The translations under genes were made by a program, and so were the position numbers. 64,000 nucleotides of DNA from Orrella dioscoreae (GTDB lineage Bacteria; Pseudomonadota; Gammaproteobacteria; Burkholderiales; Burkholderiaceae_B): contig NZ_LT907988.1 in assembly GCF_900089455.2 (NCBI RefSeq), forward strand, positions 558,001 through 622,000, written 5' to 3'. The notes under the pieces were generated by a model. That model worked only from the letters and a program-made list of their open reading frames with translations, was not told where the DNA came from and ran no database searches. Positions 26,052 through 35,069 of this stretch are shown piece after piece. Positions within the stretch are counted from its first letter, which is position 1. Every line of letters starts with the position of its first letter.

Positions 26052-26885
26052 TCAGCTCCCGCGCACGGCGCCGATACGCCCGGCCAGCGCGACCAGCACC
26101 AGCGTGAGCGCCAGCAGCACCACGCTCAGGGCGCCGCCGTAGTGGAAATCGAAGACCGAGCTGTATTGCTGGAAGATCAGCATCGACAGCACGGACAGCC
26201 GGCCGCCCGAGAGCAGGGCGGGGGTGACGTAGGCGCTGACCGACAGCGTGAAGACCATGATGGCGCCCGCGACCAGCCCGGGCAGCGTCAAGGGGAAGGT
26301 CACGTGCCAGAAGGTGGCTGCCGGGCCCGCGCCGAGGTCGGCCGAGGCCTGTTCCACGCTGCGGTCCACGCGGGCCAGGGCGTTGCCGACCGCCAGCACC
26401 ACGAAGGGCAGCAGGATATAGACCATGCCGATCAGGATGCCGGTCTCGGTGCCGAGAAAGCGCACCGGGCGGTCGGCCAGGCCCAGGCCTGTCAGCGTGT
26501 CGTTGACCAGCCCGTTGCGGCCCAGCAGCACCATCCAGCCGAAAGACCGCACGATGTTGCTGGTGAAGAGCGGCACCACCAGCATGATCACGCAGGCCCG
26601 CCGCCAGGCCTGCCAGCGCACCACGCGCACCAGGTACCACGCCAGCGGATAGCCCACCAGCAGGCAGAACACGGTGGTGAGCGCGCCGATGCGGAAGGTC
26701 ACCGCGATGACGTCCCAGTGATAGCGGTCGCCCAGGATGCGCAGGTAATGCGCCGCCGTCAGGCCGCCGCCGTCGCTGGTGATGCTTGCCAATGCGACCA
26801 CTGCCAGCGGCGCCAGGAAGAAGGCCGTGAAGAACGCGGTGGGGGCGCCCAGCAGCAGCGCGAGGACTTGGGCGCGGCGGCTCAT
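26052..26885 (-). CDS. ABC transporter permease (PotB-like)
   Basis: The ATG at 26885 (MSRRAQVLALLLG) gives 277 residues; the upstream open frame lies inside the ATPase gene. It has six hydrophobic helices and the EAA loop EQASADLGAGPAATFWHVTFPLTLPG. The start overlaps the ATPase stop as ATGA. With the adjacent PotC-like subunit it forms the membrane channel of the importer. Confidence 0.9.
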   Translation of the reverse strand: MSRRAQVLALLLGAPTAFFTAFFLAPLAVVALASITSDGGGLTAAHYLRILGDRYHWDVIAVTFRIGALTTVFCLLVGYPLAWYLVRVVRWQAWRRACVIMLVVPLFTSNIVRSFGWMVLLGRNGLVNDTLTGLGLADRPVRFLGTETGILIGMVYILLPFVVLAVGNALARVDRSVEQASADLGAGPAATFWHVTFPLTLPGLVAGAIMVFTLSVSAYVTPALLSGGRLSVLSMLIFQQYSSVFDFHYGGALSVVLLALTLVLVALAGRIGAVRGS

Positions 26886-27949
26886 GATGCGTCCGCGATC
26901 AGGTGCAGCCGGTCGGGCGCGAAGCCCACCGTCACGGCGTCGCCGTCGCGCAGCGCCACGTCCGGCATGCCCATCTGGCGCACGGCGAGCTCGCCAGCCT
27001 CGGTGCGGACATAGAGCGTCGTGTGGCTGCCCACGCTGACCTGCTCGCGCAGCGTGCCGGTCAAGCTGACCAGGCCTGCGGGCACGGGCACGCCAGCAGG
27101 CAGCAGGCACAGGTGCTCGGGCCGCAGCATCGCCGTCAGCGTGCCCGCGGGCAGGGGCTGCGCGCAGGGCACGGGCACTTCCTGCGAGCCCAGCGCCAGC
27201 ATCCCCGTGCCGGCGGCACGGCAGGCCAGCAGGTTGGCCTCGCCGATGAAGTCGGCCACGAAGCGGGTGTGGGGACGCAGGTAGATGTCTTCGCCCTTGC
27301 CCACCTGCTCGATGCGTCCGCCGTTCATGACGACGATGCGGTCGGCCATGACCATCGCTTCTTCCTGGTCGTGCGTGACGAAGATGAAGGCGATGCCCAG
27401 CTTCTCCTGAAGGTGCTTGAGCTCGAGCTGCATGCGCTTGCGCAGCTTCAGGTCCAGCGCCGAGAGCGGCTCGTCGAGCAGCAGCAGCTTGGGCCGGTTC
27501 ACGATGGCGCGCGCCAGCGCCACGCGCTGCTGCTGGCCGCCGGACATCTGGCGAGGATGACGCTCGCCCATGTCGCGCAGGCCGACCATGTCCAGGGCTT
27601 CGAGCGCCCGCTCATGCGCCTCGCGGCGCGAAGCGCCCTGGCGCCGCGGCCCGTAGGCCACGTTCTGCGCCACGGTCATGTGCGGGAACAGCGCGTAGTT
27701 CTGGAACACCGTGTTCAGCGGCCGCCGGTGCGCGGGCAGCGCGCCGACATCCTGGCCGTCGATCGCGATGCGGCCGGCGTCCGGCGACAGGAAGCCGGCA
27801 ATGGCGCGCAGCAGCGTCGTCTTGCCGCAGCCGCTGGGGCCGAGCAGGGCGATGAATTCGCCTTGCTCGACGTCCAGGCGGATGTCGTCGAGCGCGACGT
27901 GCTTGCCGAACGTGCGTCGCACGCCGTCGATGGAAAGAAGGTGAGGCAT
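26882..27949 (-). CDS. ABC transporter ATP-binding protein (PotA-like)
   Basis: The 355-residue ATPase has Walker A GPSGCGKTT near residue 38, signature MSGGQQQRVALARA, Walker B LLLLDEPLSALD and the His-loop FVTHDQEEA. A C-terminal TOBE-type domain (residues ~270-350) is typical of PotA/FbpC/UgpC ATPases. It energises import by the two permeases encoded next. It begins 18 bp after the receptor gene. Confidence 0.93.
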   Translation of the reverse strand: MPHLLSIDGVRRTFGKHVALDDIRLDVEQGEFIALLGPSGCGKTTLLRAIAGFLSPDAGRIAIDGQDVGALPAHRRPLNTVFQNYALFPHMTVAQNVAYGPRRQGASRREAHERALEALDMVGLRDMGERHPRQMSGGQQQRVALARAIVNRPKLLLLDEPLSALDLKLRKRMQLELKHLQEKLGIAFIFVTHDQEEAMVMADRIVVMNGGRIEQVGKGEDIYLRPHTRFVADFIGEANLLACRAAGTGMLALGSQEVPVPCAQPLPAGTLTAMLRPEHLCLLPAGVPVPAGLVSLTGTLREQVSVGSHTTLYVRTEAGELAVRQMGMPDVALRDGDAVTVGFAPDRLHLIADAS

Positions 27950-27967
27950 CGTCAGTCTCTGCTGGCG

Positions 27968-29026
27968 TCAGCGCTTGTGGGCGACTTCGCGGTTCCAGGC
28001 TTCGGTCACCTCGGCGCGGCGCGCGTTGATGACGTTCCAGTCGAAGAAGCGCAGCGACGCCACCGAGCCTTTCTCGCCCCAGGGCAGTTTCTTGCTGACC
28101 TCCGGGGGAAGGTTCACGCCCTGCACCGCCGGGCCCAGGTACAGGCGCGTGGCCAGGCATTCCGCCGCCTGCGGGGTCATTGCCGTATCGATGAAGCGCT
28201 CGGCCGCCTCGCGGTTCGGGCCGTTCTTCACCAGGTGCAGGCGCGCGTCGGTGGCCCAGACGCCTTCCTTCGGCACGGTGAAGCCGATGGGCATGCCCTT
28301 GTCGATCAGGTCCCAGGCGCCCACGTTGAAGTGCGCGCCGATGATCGCTTCGCCGCTCTGGAAGGCATTGGAGGCCGCGCCCGAGCTGTCGAAGAAGAGC
28401 GCCGCGTCCAGGGCGGACAGCTTCTTGTAGACCGGGGAGAAGTCGTTCGGGCCGGTGAGCAGCATCTGGCTCAGGAAGAAGATGAAGGGCACGCCGGAAG
28501 AGTTGGCGGGCGAGGGCACCGTCACGGCGCCGGCGTACTCGGGCTTCCACAGGTCCTGCCAAGAGGCGGGGGCGGCGGGCACTTCCTTGGTGTTGTAGGT
28601 CAGCCCCAGCGAATAGAACCCCGAGCCCACGGCATAGGCCTGGCCATCCTTGCGGTAGACGGCCCGGTCGATGAGGTTGCCCAGGTTCTTCAGCCGTGCC
28701 GGGTCCAGCGTCTCCAGCACGCCGGCCTGCTCGGCCAGTTCGCTGATGCCGCCGTCCAGCCAGGCCACGTCCAGCGTGGGCGAGGCTTTCTGTTGCTGCA
28801 GCTTGGCCAGGGTGGTGGTCGAGGTGCCGATGTCCGGCACGACCGCGATGCCCGTGGCTTTGGTGAACGGCTGGGCGACGCAGGCATTGAACGCCTCGCC
28901 CCAATTGCCGCCGTACCAGGCGACGGTGATTTTGTCGGTCTTCTGGGCCTGCACCGTCGAGACGGCGAACAAACCCGTAAGGCATAGCAAGGCCAGCCGC
29001 GAAACGCGGTGTGCACGGTGAGTCAT
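27968..29026 (-). CDS. ABC transporter periplasmic solute-binding protein (PotD/Fe-type, family 1)
   Basis: The ATG at 29026 gives 352 residues with a signal peptide (hydrophobic stretch LALLCLTGLFAVS ending VQAQ). The mature part resembles extracellular solute-binding proteins of the PotD/AfuA group (ITVAWYGGNWGEAFNAC, then TLDVAWLDGG and a late NGPNREAAERFIDTAMTP). The long open frame upstream runs antisense through the regulator gene and is not real. It is the first gene of the importer operon. Its ligand is probably the proline- or betaine-like compound processed by the racemase-family enzyme. Confidence 0.9.
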   Translation of the reverse strand: MTHRAHRVSRLALLCLTGLFAVSTVQAQKTDKITVAWYGGNWGEAFNACVAQPFTKATGIAVVPDIGTSTTTLAKLQQQKASPTLDVAWLDGGISELAEQAGVLETLDPARLKNLGNLIDRAVYRKDGQAYAVGSGFYSLGLTYNTKEVPAAPASWQDLWKPEYAGAVTVPSPANSSGVPFIFFLSQMLLTGPNDFSPVYKKLSALDAALFFDSSGAASNAFQSGEAIIGAHFNVGAWDLIDKGMPIGFTVPKEGVWATDARLHLVKNGPNREAAERFIDTAMTPQAAECLATRLYLGPAVQGVNLPPEVSKKLPWGEKGSVASLRFFDWNVINARRAEVTEAWNREVAHKR

Positions 29027-29056
29027 GGTTTCCCCTTGAAGTGTTTGTATAGGGAG

Positions 29057-29130
29057 CCCCCACGCCGCGCCTTCGGCTTGCCGCCCCCGGAGGGGGGCGG
29101 CTTCGCCTTGGGGCGGCCCGACGGCTCGCT
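29057..29130. repeat. G+C-rich intergenic repeat-like element
   Basis: The stretch upstream of the receptor gene contains nested complementary blocks such as GCCGCCCC...GGGGGGCGGC and CGCCTTGGGGCGG. It looks like a dispersed, palindrome-rich intergenic element distinct from the pair at 31486 and 54367. Only one copy is in this window, so repeat status is an inference from its structure. Confidence 0.35.
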
Positions 29131-29227
29131 GGAACCTGAACGAACATCGCTGCGCGCAAGGAGATATTGCGCCTGCATGACCGTCGCCAGCTTGAATGTG
29201 CCGGTCAAAAAGTTGAATAATTCCGAC

Positions 29228-30280
29228 ATGAATGGCCTCCCTGCACCCGAGCCTTCCGTCCTGCCCGTTCGCGACGGCGACGCCGTCGATGCGTCGGTCA
29301 CCTCGCGGCTGCGCATCGGCTTCGTGCTGCTGCACCAGTTCACGCTGGCGGCCTTTTCGGGTCTCATCGACGTGTTGCGCCTGGCGGGCGACCCGGGCGG
29401 ACGCAGCCGCCAGATCGCGACCTCGTGGGAGATCATGAGCGTGAACGGGCAGCCGCGCCGCTCCAGCGCGGGCTTGCAGGTGTCCGACATCACCGGCCTG
29501 CAGGACCCTGCCCAGTTCGACTACATCGCGGTCTGCGGCGGCAACGATTACCTGAACGACAAACTGCCCCAGCCGCTGGCCGACTGGCTGGCGCTGGCTG
29601 CCAGCCGGCGCGTGCGCATGCTGGGCATCTGCACGGGCACCTTCGTGCTGGCGCAGGCGGGGCTGGTGGGGTCGCGCACCGTCTGCATCCACTGGAACGT
29701 GCTGGACGATTTCCGCGCCCGCCATCCGCAGCCGCACGCGGTGGTGGACCGCCTGTTCGTCGATGAAGGCGACCTGATCACCTGCGCCGGCTCCACTGCC
29801 GCCATCGACCTGGGGCTTTATCTGGTGGCGCGCCATTGCGGGCGCGACAAGGCGCAGCAGGCGGTGCGGCACATGATGCTGCAGGGCATCCGCCCGGCCC
29901 GGCTGCCGCAGGCGCATTTCTACAGCGACCTGGACGGCATCGAGGACCTGCGGGTGCGCCAGGCCATGCACTACATCGAGCAGCGGCTCGACAGCCCGCC
30001 TTCGCTGGATGCCATCGCCCGCTACGTGGGCATCGGCAGCCGCCAGCTGGAGCGGGCCTTCCAGGCCTCGCTGGGCGAGTCGCCAATGGCCTGCTACCGG
30101 CGCCTGCGCCTGGAGTATGGCCGCTGGCTGCTGCAGGGGGGCCAGCGCAGCATCACCCAGGTGGCGCTGGATTGCGGCTATGCCGACGGCGCGCATTTCT
30201 CGCGCGAATTCAGCGGCCGCTATGGCATGTCGCCGCGGCGCTACCTGCAGGAGCTGGCGCGCGTAGCGGGCGAGCCCTGA
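29228..30280 (+). CDS. GlxA-type AraC-family transcriptional regulator
   Basis: I take the ATG at 29228 (350 residues); an upstream in-frame ATG at 29177 has AAGGAG, but 13 bases away. The N-terminal domain (residues ~28-195) has the DJ-1/PfpI-like fold with the elbow GICTGTFVLAQAGL and CAGSTAAIDLGLYLV. The C-terminal ~100 residues are an AraC double helix-turn-helix (SLDAIARYVGIGSRQLERAFQ ... ITQVALDCGYADGAHFSREF). This architecture is shared by GbdR, CdhR and ArgR-type regulators of amino-acid and quaternary-amine catabolism. It is divergent from the importer operon and probably activates it. Confidence 0.9.
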   Translation: MNGLPAPEPSVLPVRDGDAVDASVTSRLRIGFVLLHQFTLAAFSGLIDVLRLAGDPGGRSRQIATSWEIMSVNGQPRRSSAGLQVSDITGLQDPAQFDYIAVCGGNDYLNDKLPQPLADWLALAASRRVRMLGICTGTFVLAQAGLVGSRTVCIHWNVLDDFRARHPQPHAVVDRLFVDEGDLITCAGSTAAIDLGLYLVARHCGRDKAQQAVRHMMLQGIRPARLPQAHFYSDLDGIEDLRVRQAMHYIEQRLDSPPSLDAIARYVGIGSRQLERAFQASLGESPMACYRRLRLEYGRWLLQGGQRSITQVALDCGYADGAHFSREFSGRYGMSPRRYLQELARVAGEP

Positions 30281-30470
30281 GCGGGCGTCTCGCGTACCAT
30301 GTCGGTCCCCTGGCCCCGGGCCGGACATTCCGGTTTTGACTAACGTTCAGCTTCGAGTAAGATTTGAGTTGACAGGCTGCGCAAGCGCGGTCCTCAGTAA
30401 TCTGACTCTCACACACCAATCAGGTTGGCGACTGCCCGCGGGGCGGGTCCGTCACCGAGGAGTACAAGAC

Positions 30471-31475
30471 ATGTCCACCAAGCGTCTTTCCCGCTACTGT
30501 GCCGCTGCCTTGCTTGCTTTCGCCGGTACGGCGATGCTGGCAACGACCTTCGACGCCGAAGCCCGCCGCATGGGCGGCGGTGGTAACGCCGGCCGCCAGT
30601 CCACCAACGTCATGCAGCAGCGCGCCGCCACGCCGCCCGCCGCCGCGCCCACGGCCGGCGCCCAGCGTTCGGCCACCGCGCCTGCCGCCGCCACCGGCGC
30701 TGCCGCCGGCGCCGCTTCGCGCAGCACCGCGTCGCGCTGGTTCGGCCCCATTGCCGGCATCGCCGCTGGCCTGGGTATCGCCGCGCTGCTGTCGCACCTG
30801 GGCCTGGGCGCCGCGTTCGCCGAGTTCCTGGCCAGCGCCCTGCTGATCGCCCTGGTTGTCTTCGCCGTGCTGTTCCTGATCCGCCGCCTGCGCGGTGGCG
30901 CCGCGCGCCCCGCCATGCAGGGCGCCGGCCAGGGCGGCGCCTTCGGTGGCAACAATGGCGGCCGCGACGGCCAGTCGCAACCGGCATGGCGCGAGTCGCT
31001 GCAGCCCGCCGCCGCGGCGCCTGCCGCTGCTGCCGCCGCCCCGGTGGCTGCGGCCTCGGCGCCCACGGCAGGCCAGGACCCCACCTGGTTTCTGCCGGGC
31101 GCCGACTTCGACACGCCCCAGTTCCTGAAGAAGTCCAAGGAACACTTCATCGAGATCCAGAAGGTCTGGGACAGCGGCGACACCTCGCGCCTGCAGGAAT
31201 ACCTGACCGATGACCTGATCGCCGAACTGAGCCCGCAGCTTGCCCAGCGCGACGGCACCAGCCAGACGGAAGTCGTGCTGCTGAATGCCGAGCTGCTCGG
31301 CGTGGAAAAGGTCTCGGAAGGCCACCTGGCCAGCGTGCGCTACTCGGGCATGCTGCGCGAGGAAGCCGGCGCCGAAGCCTTCCGCTTCGAAGAGGTCTGG
31401 AACCTGTACAAGCCCGACAACGGCGGTTGGCTGTTGGCCGGCATCCAGCAGATCCCGGTCGAATACGCCAGCTGA
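30471..31475 (+). CDS. Tim44-like domain protein, exported/membrane-anchored
   Basis: The ATG at 30471 is preceded by GAGGAG eight bases away and gives 334 residues. A signal peptide (ALLAFAGTAMLATTFDAEA) is followed by an Ala/Pro-rich linker, membrane helices at about residues 90-145, a second low-complexity linker, and a C-terminal Tim44-like domain of about 150 residues (FLKKSKEHFIEIQKVWDSGD ... LYKPDNGGWLLAGIQQ). Bacterial Tim44-like proteins are of uncertain function; an envelope or membrane-protein role is assumed by analogy with mitochondrial Tim44. It lies upstream of ubiJ-ubiB. Confidence 0.85.
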   Translation: MSTKRLSRYCAAALLAFAGTAMLATTFDAEARRMGGGGNAGRQSTNVMQQRAATPPAAAPTAGAQRSATAPAAATGAAAGAASRSTASRWFGPIAGIAAGLGIAALLSHLGLGAAFAEFLASALLIALVVFAVLFLIRRLRGGAARPAMQGAGQGGAFGGNNGGRDGQSQPAWRESLQPAAAAPAAAAAAPVAAASAPTAGQDPTWFLPGADFDTPQFLKKSKEHFIEIQKVWDSGDTSRLQEYLTDDLIAELSPQLAQRDGTSQTEVVLLNAELLGVEKVSEGHLASVRYSGMLREEAGAEAFRFEEVWNLYKPDNGGWLLAGIQQIPVEYAS

Positions 31476-31485
31476 GTGGGGCCCA

Positions 31486-31564
31486 CCCCCGAGGCGCTTC
31501 GCGCCTCCCCCCTCAAAGGGGGCGGTGCTGGCGGACCGGCAAAGCCGGCTCCGCGGCACCCCTG
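31486..31564 (+). repeat. Intergenic repeat, copy 1 (partner at 54367-54446)
   Basis: Begins CCCCCGA-GGCGCTTCGCGCC and includes CGGCAAAGCCGGCTCCGCGG. The same element, in the same orientation and also directly after a stop codon, occurs at 54367-54446. It contains two small hairpins (CCCCC...GGGGG and CCGGCAAAGCCGG). Confidence 0.75.
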
Positions 31565-31566
31565 GT

Positions 31567-31598
31567 AGGCCGGGACTTTGTCCCGGCCTTTGGTTTTT
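31567..31598 (+). terminator. Terminator after the Tim44-like gene
   Basis: AGGCCGGGA (31567-31575) pairs with TCCCGGCCT (31581-31589), followed by TTGGTTTTT. It abuts the intergenic repeat and separates the Tim44-like gene from ubiJ. Confidence 0.75.
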
Positions 31599-31738
31599 GT
31601 GGCGGTGTCTTTTTTCTGGCGCAGCGGCGTGGTTGGTGCGAGCCTGGCCGGCCCGGGTTGTTCCCCGGGGCACGTTACACTGCGGTGTCGTCGTCTTCGC
31701 TTGGCTGGCGTCCTTGATCCGGCCTGCATTTTCTCTTC

Positions 31739-32371
31739 ATGTTGCCTGCCTTCCTGCCTCCTCCGGCGCGGCTTGCCGCCCGTGCGATCAATGCCGTGCT
31801 GGCCCGCGAGCCCTGGGCGCGCGACCGGCTGGCGCGCCATGCGGGCAAGACCGTGCGCTTCACGCTGGGCGGCTTTGCGCTGGCGCTGAGCGTGGAGGCG
31901 GCGGGCACGGTGGTGCCGGCTGCCGCCGATGCCAGCATCGACGTGACGCTGGGCGTGGTGCCCGAGCGCGTCACGCTGGCGCGCCTGTTGCCGGGCGCGG
32001 GCGGCGATGCCATTGCCGACATGACACATATTTCGGGCGACGCCGCCTTGGCCCAGGTGGTAGGTGACCTGGCGCGCCAGTTGCGGCCAGATCCGGAAGA
32101 CGAACTGGCCCGCTGGATCGGCGACGCGCCAGCCGTGCGCGTGGTGGCGGGCTGCAAGGCCATGTTCTCCAGTGCGCGGGTCGCGGGCGAACGCCTGACG
32201 GGCAACGTCGCCGAATACCTGAGCGAGGAAAACCGCATGCTGGTGGGCCAGCCCGAGTGGCAGACGTGGCGCCGCGACCTGGCCGACACCCAGGCCGCGC
32301 TGGATGCCGGCGCTGCCCGCCTGGCCGCGCTGCAGGCCCGCGTGGCCCGATTGACCGCGGCGCGGGGTTGA
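31739..32371 (+). CDS. ubiJ: UbiJ-like SCP2-domain ubiquinone biosynthesis accessory protein
   Basis: The 210-residue protein matches UbiJ (YigP) in length. It has an SCP2 lipid-binding-type domain over residues ~20-120 ([39 protein letters not shown]) and a C-terminal coiled-coil-like tail (residues ~165-208). UbiJ is a lipid-binding scaffold for the Ubi complex in E. coli. It is encoded 7 bp before ubiB. Confidence 0.85.
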   Translation: MLPAFLPPPARLAARAINAVLAREPWARDRLARHAGKTVRFTLGGFALALSVEAAGTVVPAAADASIDVTLGVVPERVTLARLLPGAGGDAIADMTHISGDAALAQVVGDLARQLRPDPEDELARWIGDAPAVRVVAGCKAMFSSARVAGERLTGNVAEYLSEENRMLVGQPEWQTWRRDLADTQAALDAGAARLAALQARVARLTAARG

Positions 32372-32378
32372 GGCGGCC

Positions 32379-33932
32379 ATGCTGACGTTCCTGCGCCTGG
32401 TCCGCATCATCTTCGTCTGCCTGCGCCATGGGCTGGACGACCTCGTCCTGACCGGCCTGAACCACCCCCTGGCTTCGGGCCTGCTGCGCGTCATCCGTCT
32501 GGGTACCCGGCCGAGCCGCCCGCGTGGCGAGCGCCTGCGCCTGGCGCTGGAGTCGCTGGGCCCCATCTTCGTGAAGTTCGGCCAGGTGCTGTCCACCCGG
32601 CGCGACCTGATCGCGCCCGACCTTGCCGATGAACTGGCGCGCCTGCAGGATCGCGTGCCGCCGTTCCCCTCGGCCGAGGCCGCCGCCTGCATCGAGGCCG
32701 CGCTGGGCGCGCCGCCCGCGCAGCTGTTTGCGCAGTTCGAAACCGATCCGGTGGCCTCCGCGTCCATCGCCCAGGTGCATTTCGCCGTGCTGCACGATGG
32801 CCGCCGTGTGGCGGTCAAGGTGCTGCGCCCGGGCATGCGCGCGGTCATCGACAAGGACCTGCAGCTGCTGCGCGTGCTGGCGGGCCTCATCGAGCGGCTG
32901 CTGCCCGATGGCCGCCGCCTGCGGCCCCGCGACGTCGTGGCCGAGTTCGACAAGTATCTGCACGACGAGCTGGACCTGGTGCGCGAGGCCGCCAATTGCA
33001 GCCAGCTGCGCCGCAATTTCTCGCCCGACACGCCGCGTGGCCAGCTGTTGATGGTGCCCGAGGTGATCTGGGAGTTCACGACCTCCACGGTGTTCACCAT
33101 GGAGCGCATGTACGGCATCCCGGTCAGCCAGATCGCGCGCCTGCGCGAAGCCGGCGTGGACATTCCGACGCTGGCCCGCACGGGCGTGGAGATCTTCTTC
33201 TCGCAGGTGTTCAGCGACGGCTTCTTCCACGCCGACATGCACCCAGGCAATATCTACGTATCGGACCGGCCCGAGACGCTCGGCCGCTACATCGCGCTCG
33301 ACTTCGGCATCGTGGGCTCGCTGTCGGAGTTCGACAAGAACTACCTGGCGCAGAATTTCCTGGCCTTCTTCCAGCGCGACTATCGCCGCGTGGCGCAATT
33401 GCACATCGAGTCGGGCTGGGTGCCCCCCGATACCCGCGAGGAAGAGCTGGAAGGCGCGGTGCGGGCGGTGTGCGAGCCCTATTTCGACCGGCCGCTGGCC
33501 GAGATCTCGCTGGGTCAGGTGCTGCTGCGCCTCTTCCAGACCTCGCGCCGTTTCAATGTGGAAATCCAGCCGCAACTGGTGCTGCTGCAGAAGACGCTGC
33601 TGAACGTCGAAGGCATGGGCCGCGAGCTGGACCCGGCACTGGACCTGTGGAAGACCGCCAAGCCGTATCTGGAACAATGGATGCACGAACGCGTGGGCCT
33701 GCCCGGCCTGCGCCGCAAGCTGCGGAAGGAAGCCGGCCAGTGGGCGCAATTGCTGCCCGAACTGCCGCGCCTGATGCATGCCCAACTGGATCGCCCAGAC
33801 CTGACGCCGGCCGTGCTGGCCGAGCTGGCCCAACTGCGCCGCGCGCGCGAGCAGGGCAACCGGCTGCTGGCTGCCGTGGCAGGGCTGGGGGCACTTGCGA
33901 TCACCATCGCCCTCTGGGCGTTGTCGCAATAA
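32379..33932 (+). CDS. ubiB: UbiB atypical kinase/ATPase for ubiquinone biosynthesis
   Basis: The 517-residue protein is close to E. coli UbiB (546). It has the family KxGQ motif ([13 protein letters not shown] near residue 65), an Ala-rich nucleotide loop ([11 protein letters not shown]), the catalytic-type HADMHPGN near residue 287 and DFG, and two C-terminal membrane helices (ending [18 protein letters not shown]). UbiB is an ABC1/ADCK family ATPase needed for coenzyme Q synthesis. It follows ubiJ directly. Confidence 0.95.
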   Translation: MLTFLRLVRIIFVCLRHGLDDLVLTGLNHPLASGLLRVIRLGTRPSRPRGERLRLALESLGPIFVKFGQVLSTRRDLIAPDLADELARLQDRVPPFPSAEAAACIEAALGAPPAQLFAQFETDPVASASIAQVHFAVLHDGRRVAVKVLRPGMRAVIDKDLQLLRVLAGLIERLLPDGRRLRPRDVVAEFDKYLHDELDLVREAANCSQLRRNFSPDTPRGQLLMVPEVIWEFTTSTVFTMERMYGIPVSQIARLREAGVDIPTLARTGVEIFFSQVFSDGFFHADMHPGNIYVSDRPETLGRYIALDFGIVGSLSEFDKNYLAQNFLAFFQRDYRRVAQLHIESGWVPPDTREEELEGAVRAVCEPYFDRPLAEISLGQVLLRLFQTSRRFNVEIQPQLVLLQKTLLNVEGMGRELDPALDLWKTAKPYLEQWMHERVGLPGLRRKLRKEAGQWAQLLPELPRLMHAQLDRPDLTPAVLAELAQLRRAREQGNRLLAAVAGLGALAITIALWALSQ

Positions 33933-34193
33933 GGGAACGACCTAATTGAGAATGCGAATTTTTGCCCTCTGTGAAACAAAACATTCAAAATATGGTCATA
34001 TGATCGTCGTGCGGCAGCGTTAATTCTTAGACATCCAGGCCTGCCGCCGCGCTCGTCGCGCGTGAAACCTTCGCAGGCACTCCCAAACTGACCGTTAGAC
34101 CCACTGGTACGACGTCAAGACAAGGACCCTGGCCACCTGCCCACCACGCGCAGCTCATCAGCGGGAACCTCTAGAGATATAAAGGCACGTCTC

Positions 34194-35069
34194 ATGCTTT
34201 ATCCTGAACTCTTCAAATCCATGGAATCGGTGCGTTGGAACATGGCCGCCGACATTCCGTGGGACGACTTCGATCGCAGCAAGCTCACCGACGAGCAGGC
34301 GAACACGATCAAGATGAACGCCATCACCGAGTGGGCCGCGCTGCCCGCCACCGAAATGTTCCTGCGCGACAATCGCGAAGACAGCGATTTCAGCGCGTTC
34401 ATGTCGGTCTGGTTCTTCGAGGAACAGAAGCACTCGCTGGTGTTGATGGAATACCTGCGCCGCTTCATGCCCGAGCTGCTGCCCACCGAGGAAGAGCTGC
34501 ACCGCGTGCGCTTCGAATTCGATCCGGCGCCGGCCATGGAAACGCTGATGCTGCACTTCTGCGGCGAAGTGCGCCTGAACCACTGGTACCGCTGCGCCGC
34601 CGACTGGCACACCGAGCCGGTCATCAAGGCCATCTACAAGATCATCTCGCAGGACGAGGCCCGTCATGCCGGCGCCTACCTGCGCTACATGAAGCGCGCG
34701 CTGGGCGACCAGAACCAGGTCTCGGCCGCGCAGGCCCGCATGGCGTTCAGCAAGATCGGCGTGCTCATGGCCTCGGCCCACCGCACGCCCCAGGCGCTGC
34801 ACCCCACCAACCTGCACGTCAACAAGGACATGTTCCCCAATGACACCGTGCAGTCCAAGCTGCCGGAACCCGGCTGGCTGGAGCGTTGGCTGGACACCCA
34901 GATCCGTTTCGACAAGGATTGGGAAACCAAGGTCAGCGGCCGCATCCTGCACAACCTGTCGCTGTTGATGGGCACCGCCTTCGAAACGGTCCAGGACCTG
35001 AACCGCTACCGCAAGGAACTGGTGCGCAACGCCACCAGCTCGGGCATCATCCTTCCCGCCGCCAACTGA
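34194..35069 (+). CDS. Ferritin-like di-iron protein, acyl-ACP-desaturase-like
   Basis: This 291-residue helical protein has two carboxylate/histidine motifs expected for a di-iron four-helix bundle. The first is FFEEQKHSLVL near residue 80, preceded by a Glu-bearing helix (ITEWAALPATEM). The second is ISQDEARHAGAYL near 157, preceded by FCGEVRLNHWY. This E...EExxH...E...DExxH order is that of acyl-ACP desaturases and related oxidases. Substrate and redox partner are unknown. A 261-bp A+T-richer leader precedes it, and its stop overlaps the rfaE2 start (TGATG). Confidence 0.8.
   Translation: MLYPELFKSMESVRWNMAADIPWDDFDRSKLTDEQANTIKMNAITEWAALPATEMFLRDNREDSDFSAFMSVWFFEEQKHSLVLMEYLRRFMPELLPTEEELHRVRFEFDPAPAMETLMLHFCGEVRLNHWYRCAADWHTEPVIKAIYKIISQDEARHAGAYLRYMKRALGDQNQVSAAQARMAFSKIGVLMASAHRTPQALHPTNLHVNKDMFPNDTVQSKLPEPGWLERWLDTQIRFDKDWETKVSGRILHNLSLLMGTAFETVQDLNRYRKELVRNATSSGIILPAAN

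Noticed and set aside
25164-28987. Long + strand frames opposite the ABC importer operon
   Set aside because: Low-complexity His/Gln/Arg translations typical of antisense frames in G+C-rich DNA.
33944-33968. Fur-box-like sequence (GAGAATGCGAATT) upstream of the ferritin-like gene
   Set aside because: Only part of a GATAAT-type array is present and symmetry is poor; not enough to claim iron control.
33996-34003. Palindrome TCATATGA in the leader of the ferritin-like gene
   Set aside because: Eight bases with no second site and no recognised regulator; could be chance in an A+T-richer stretch.
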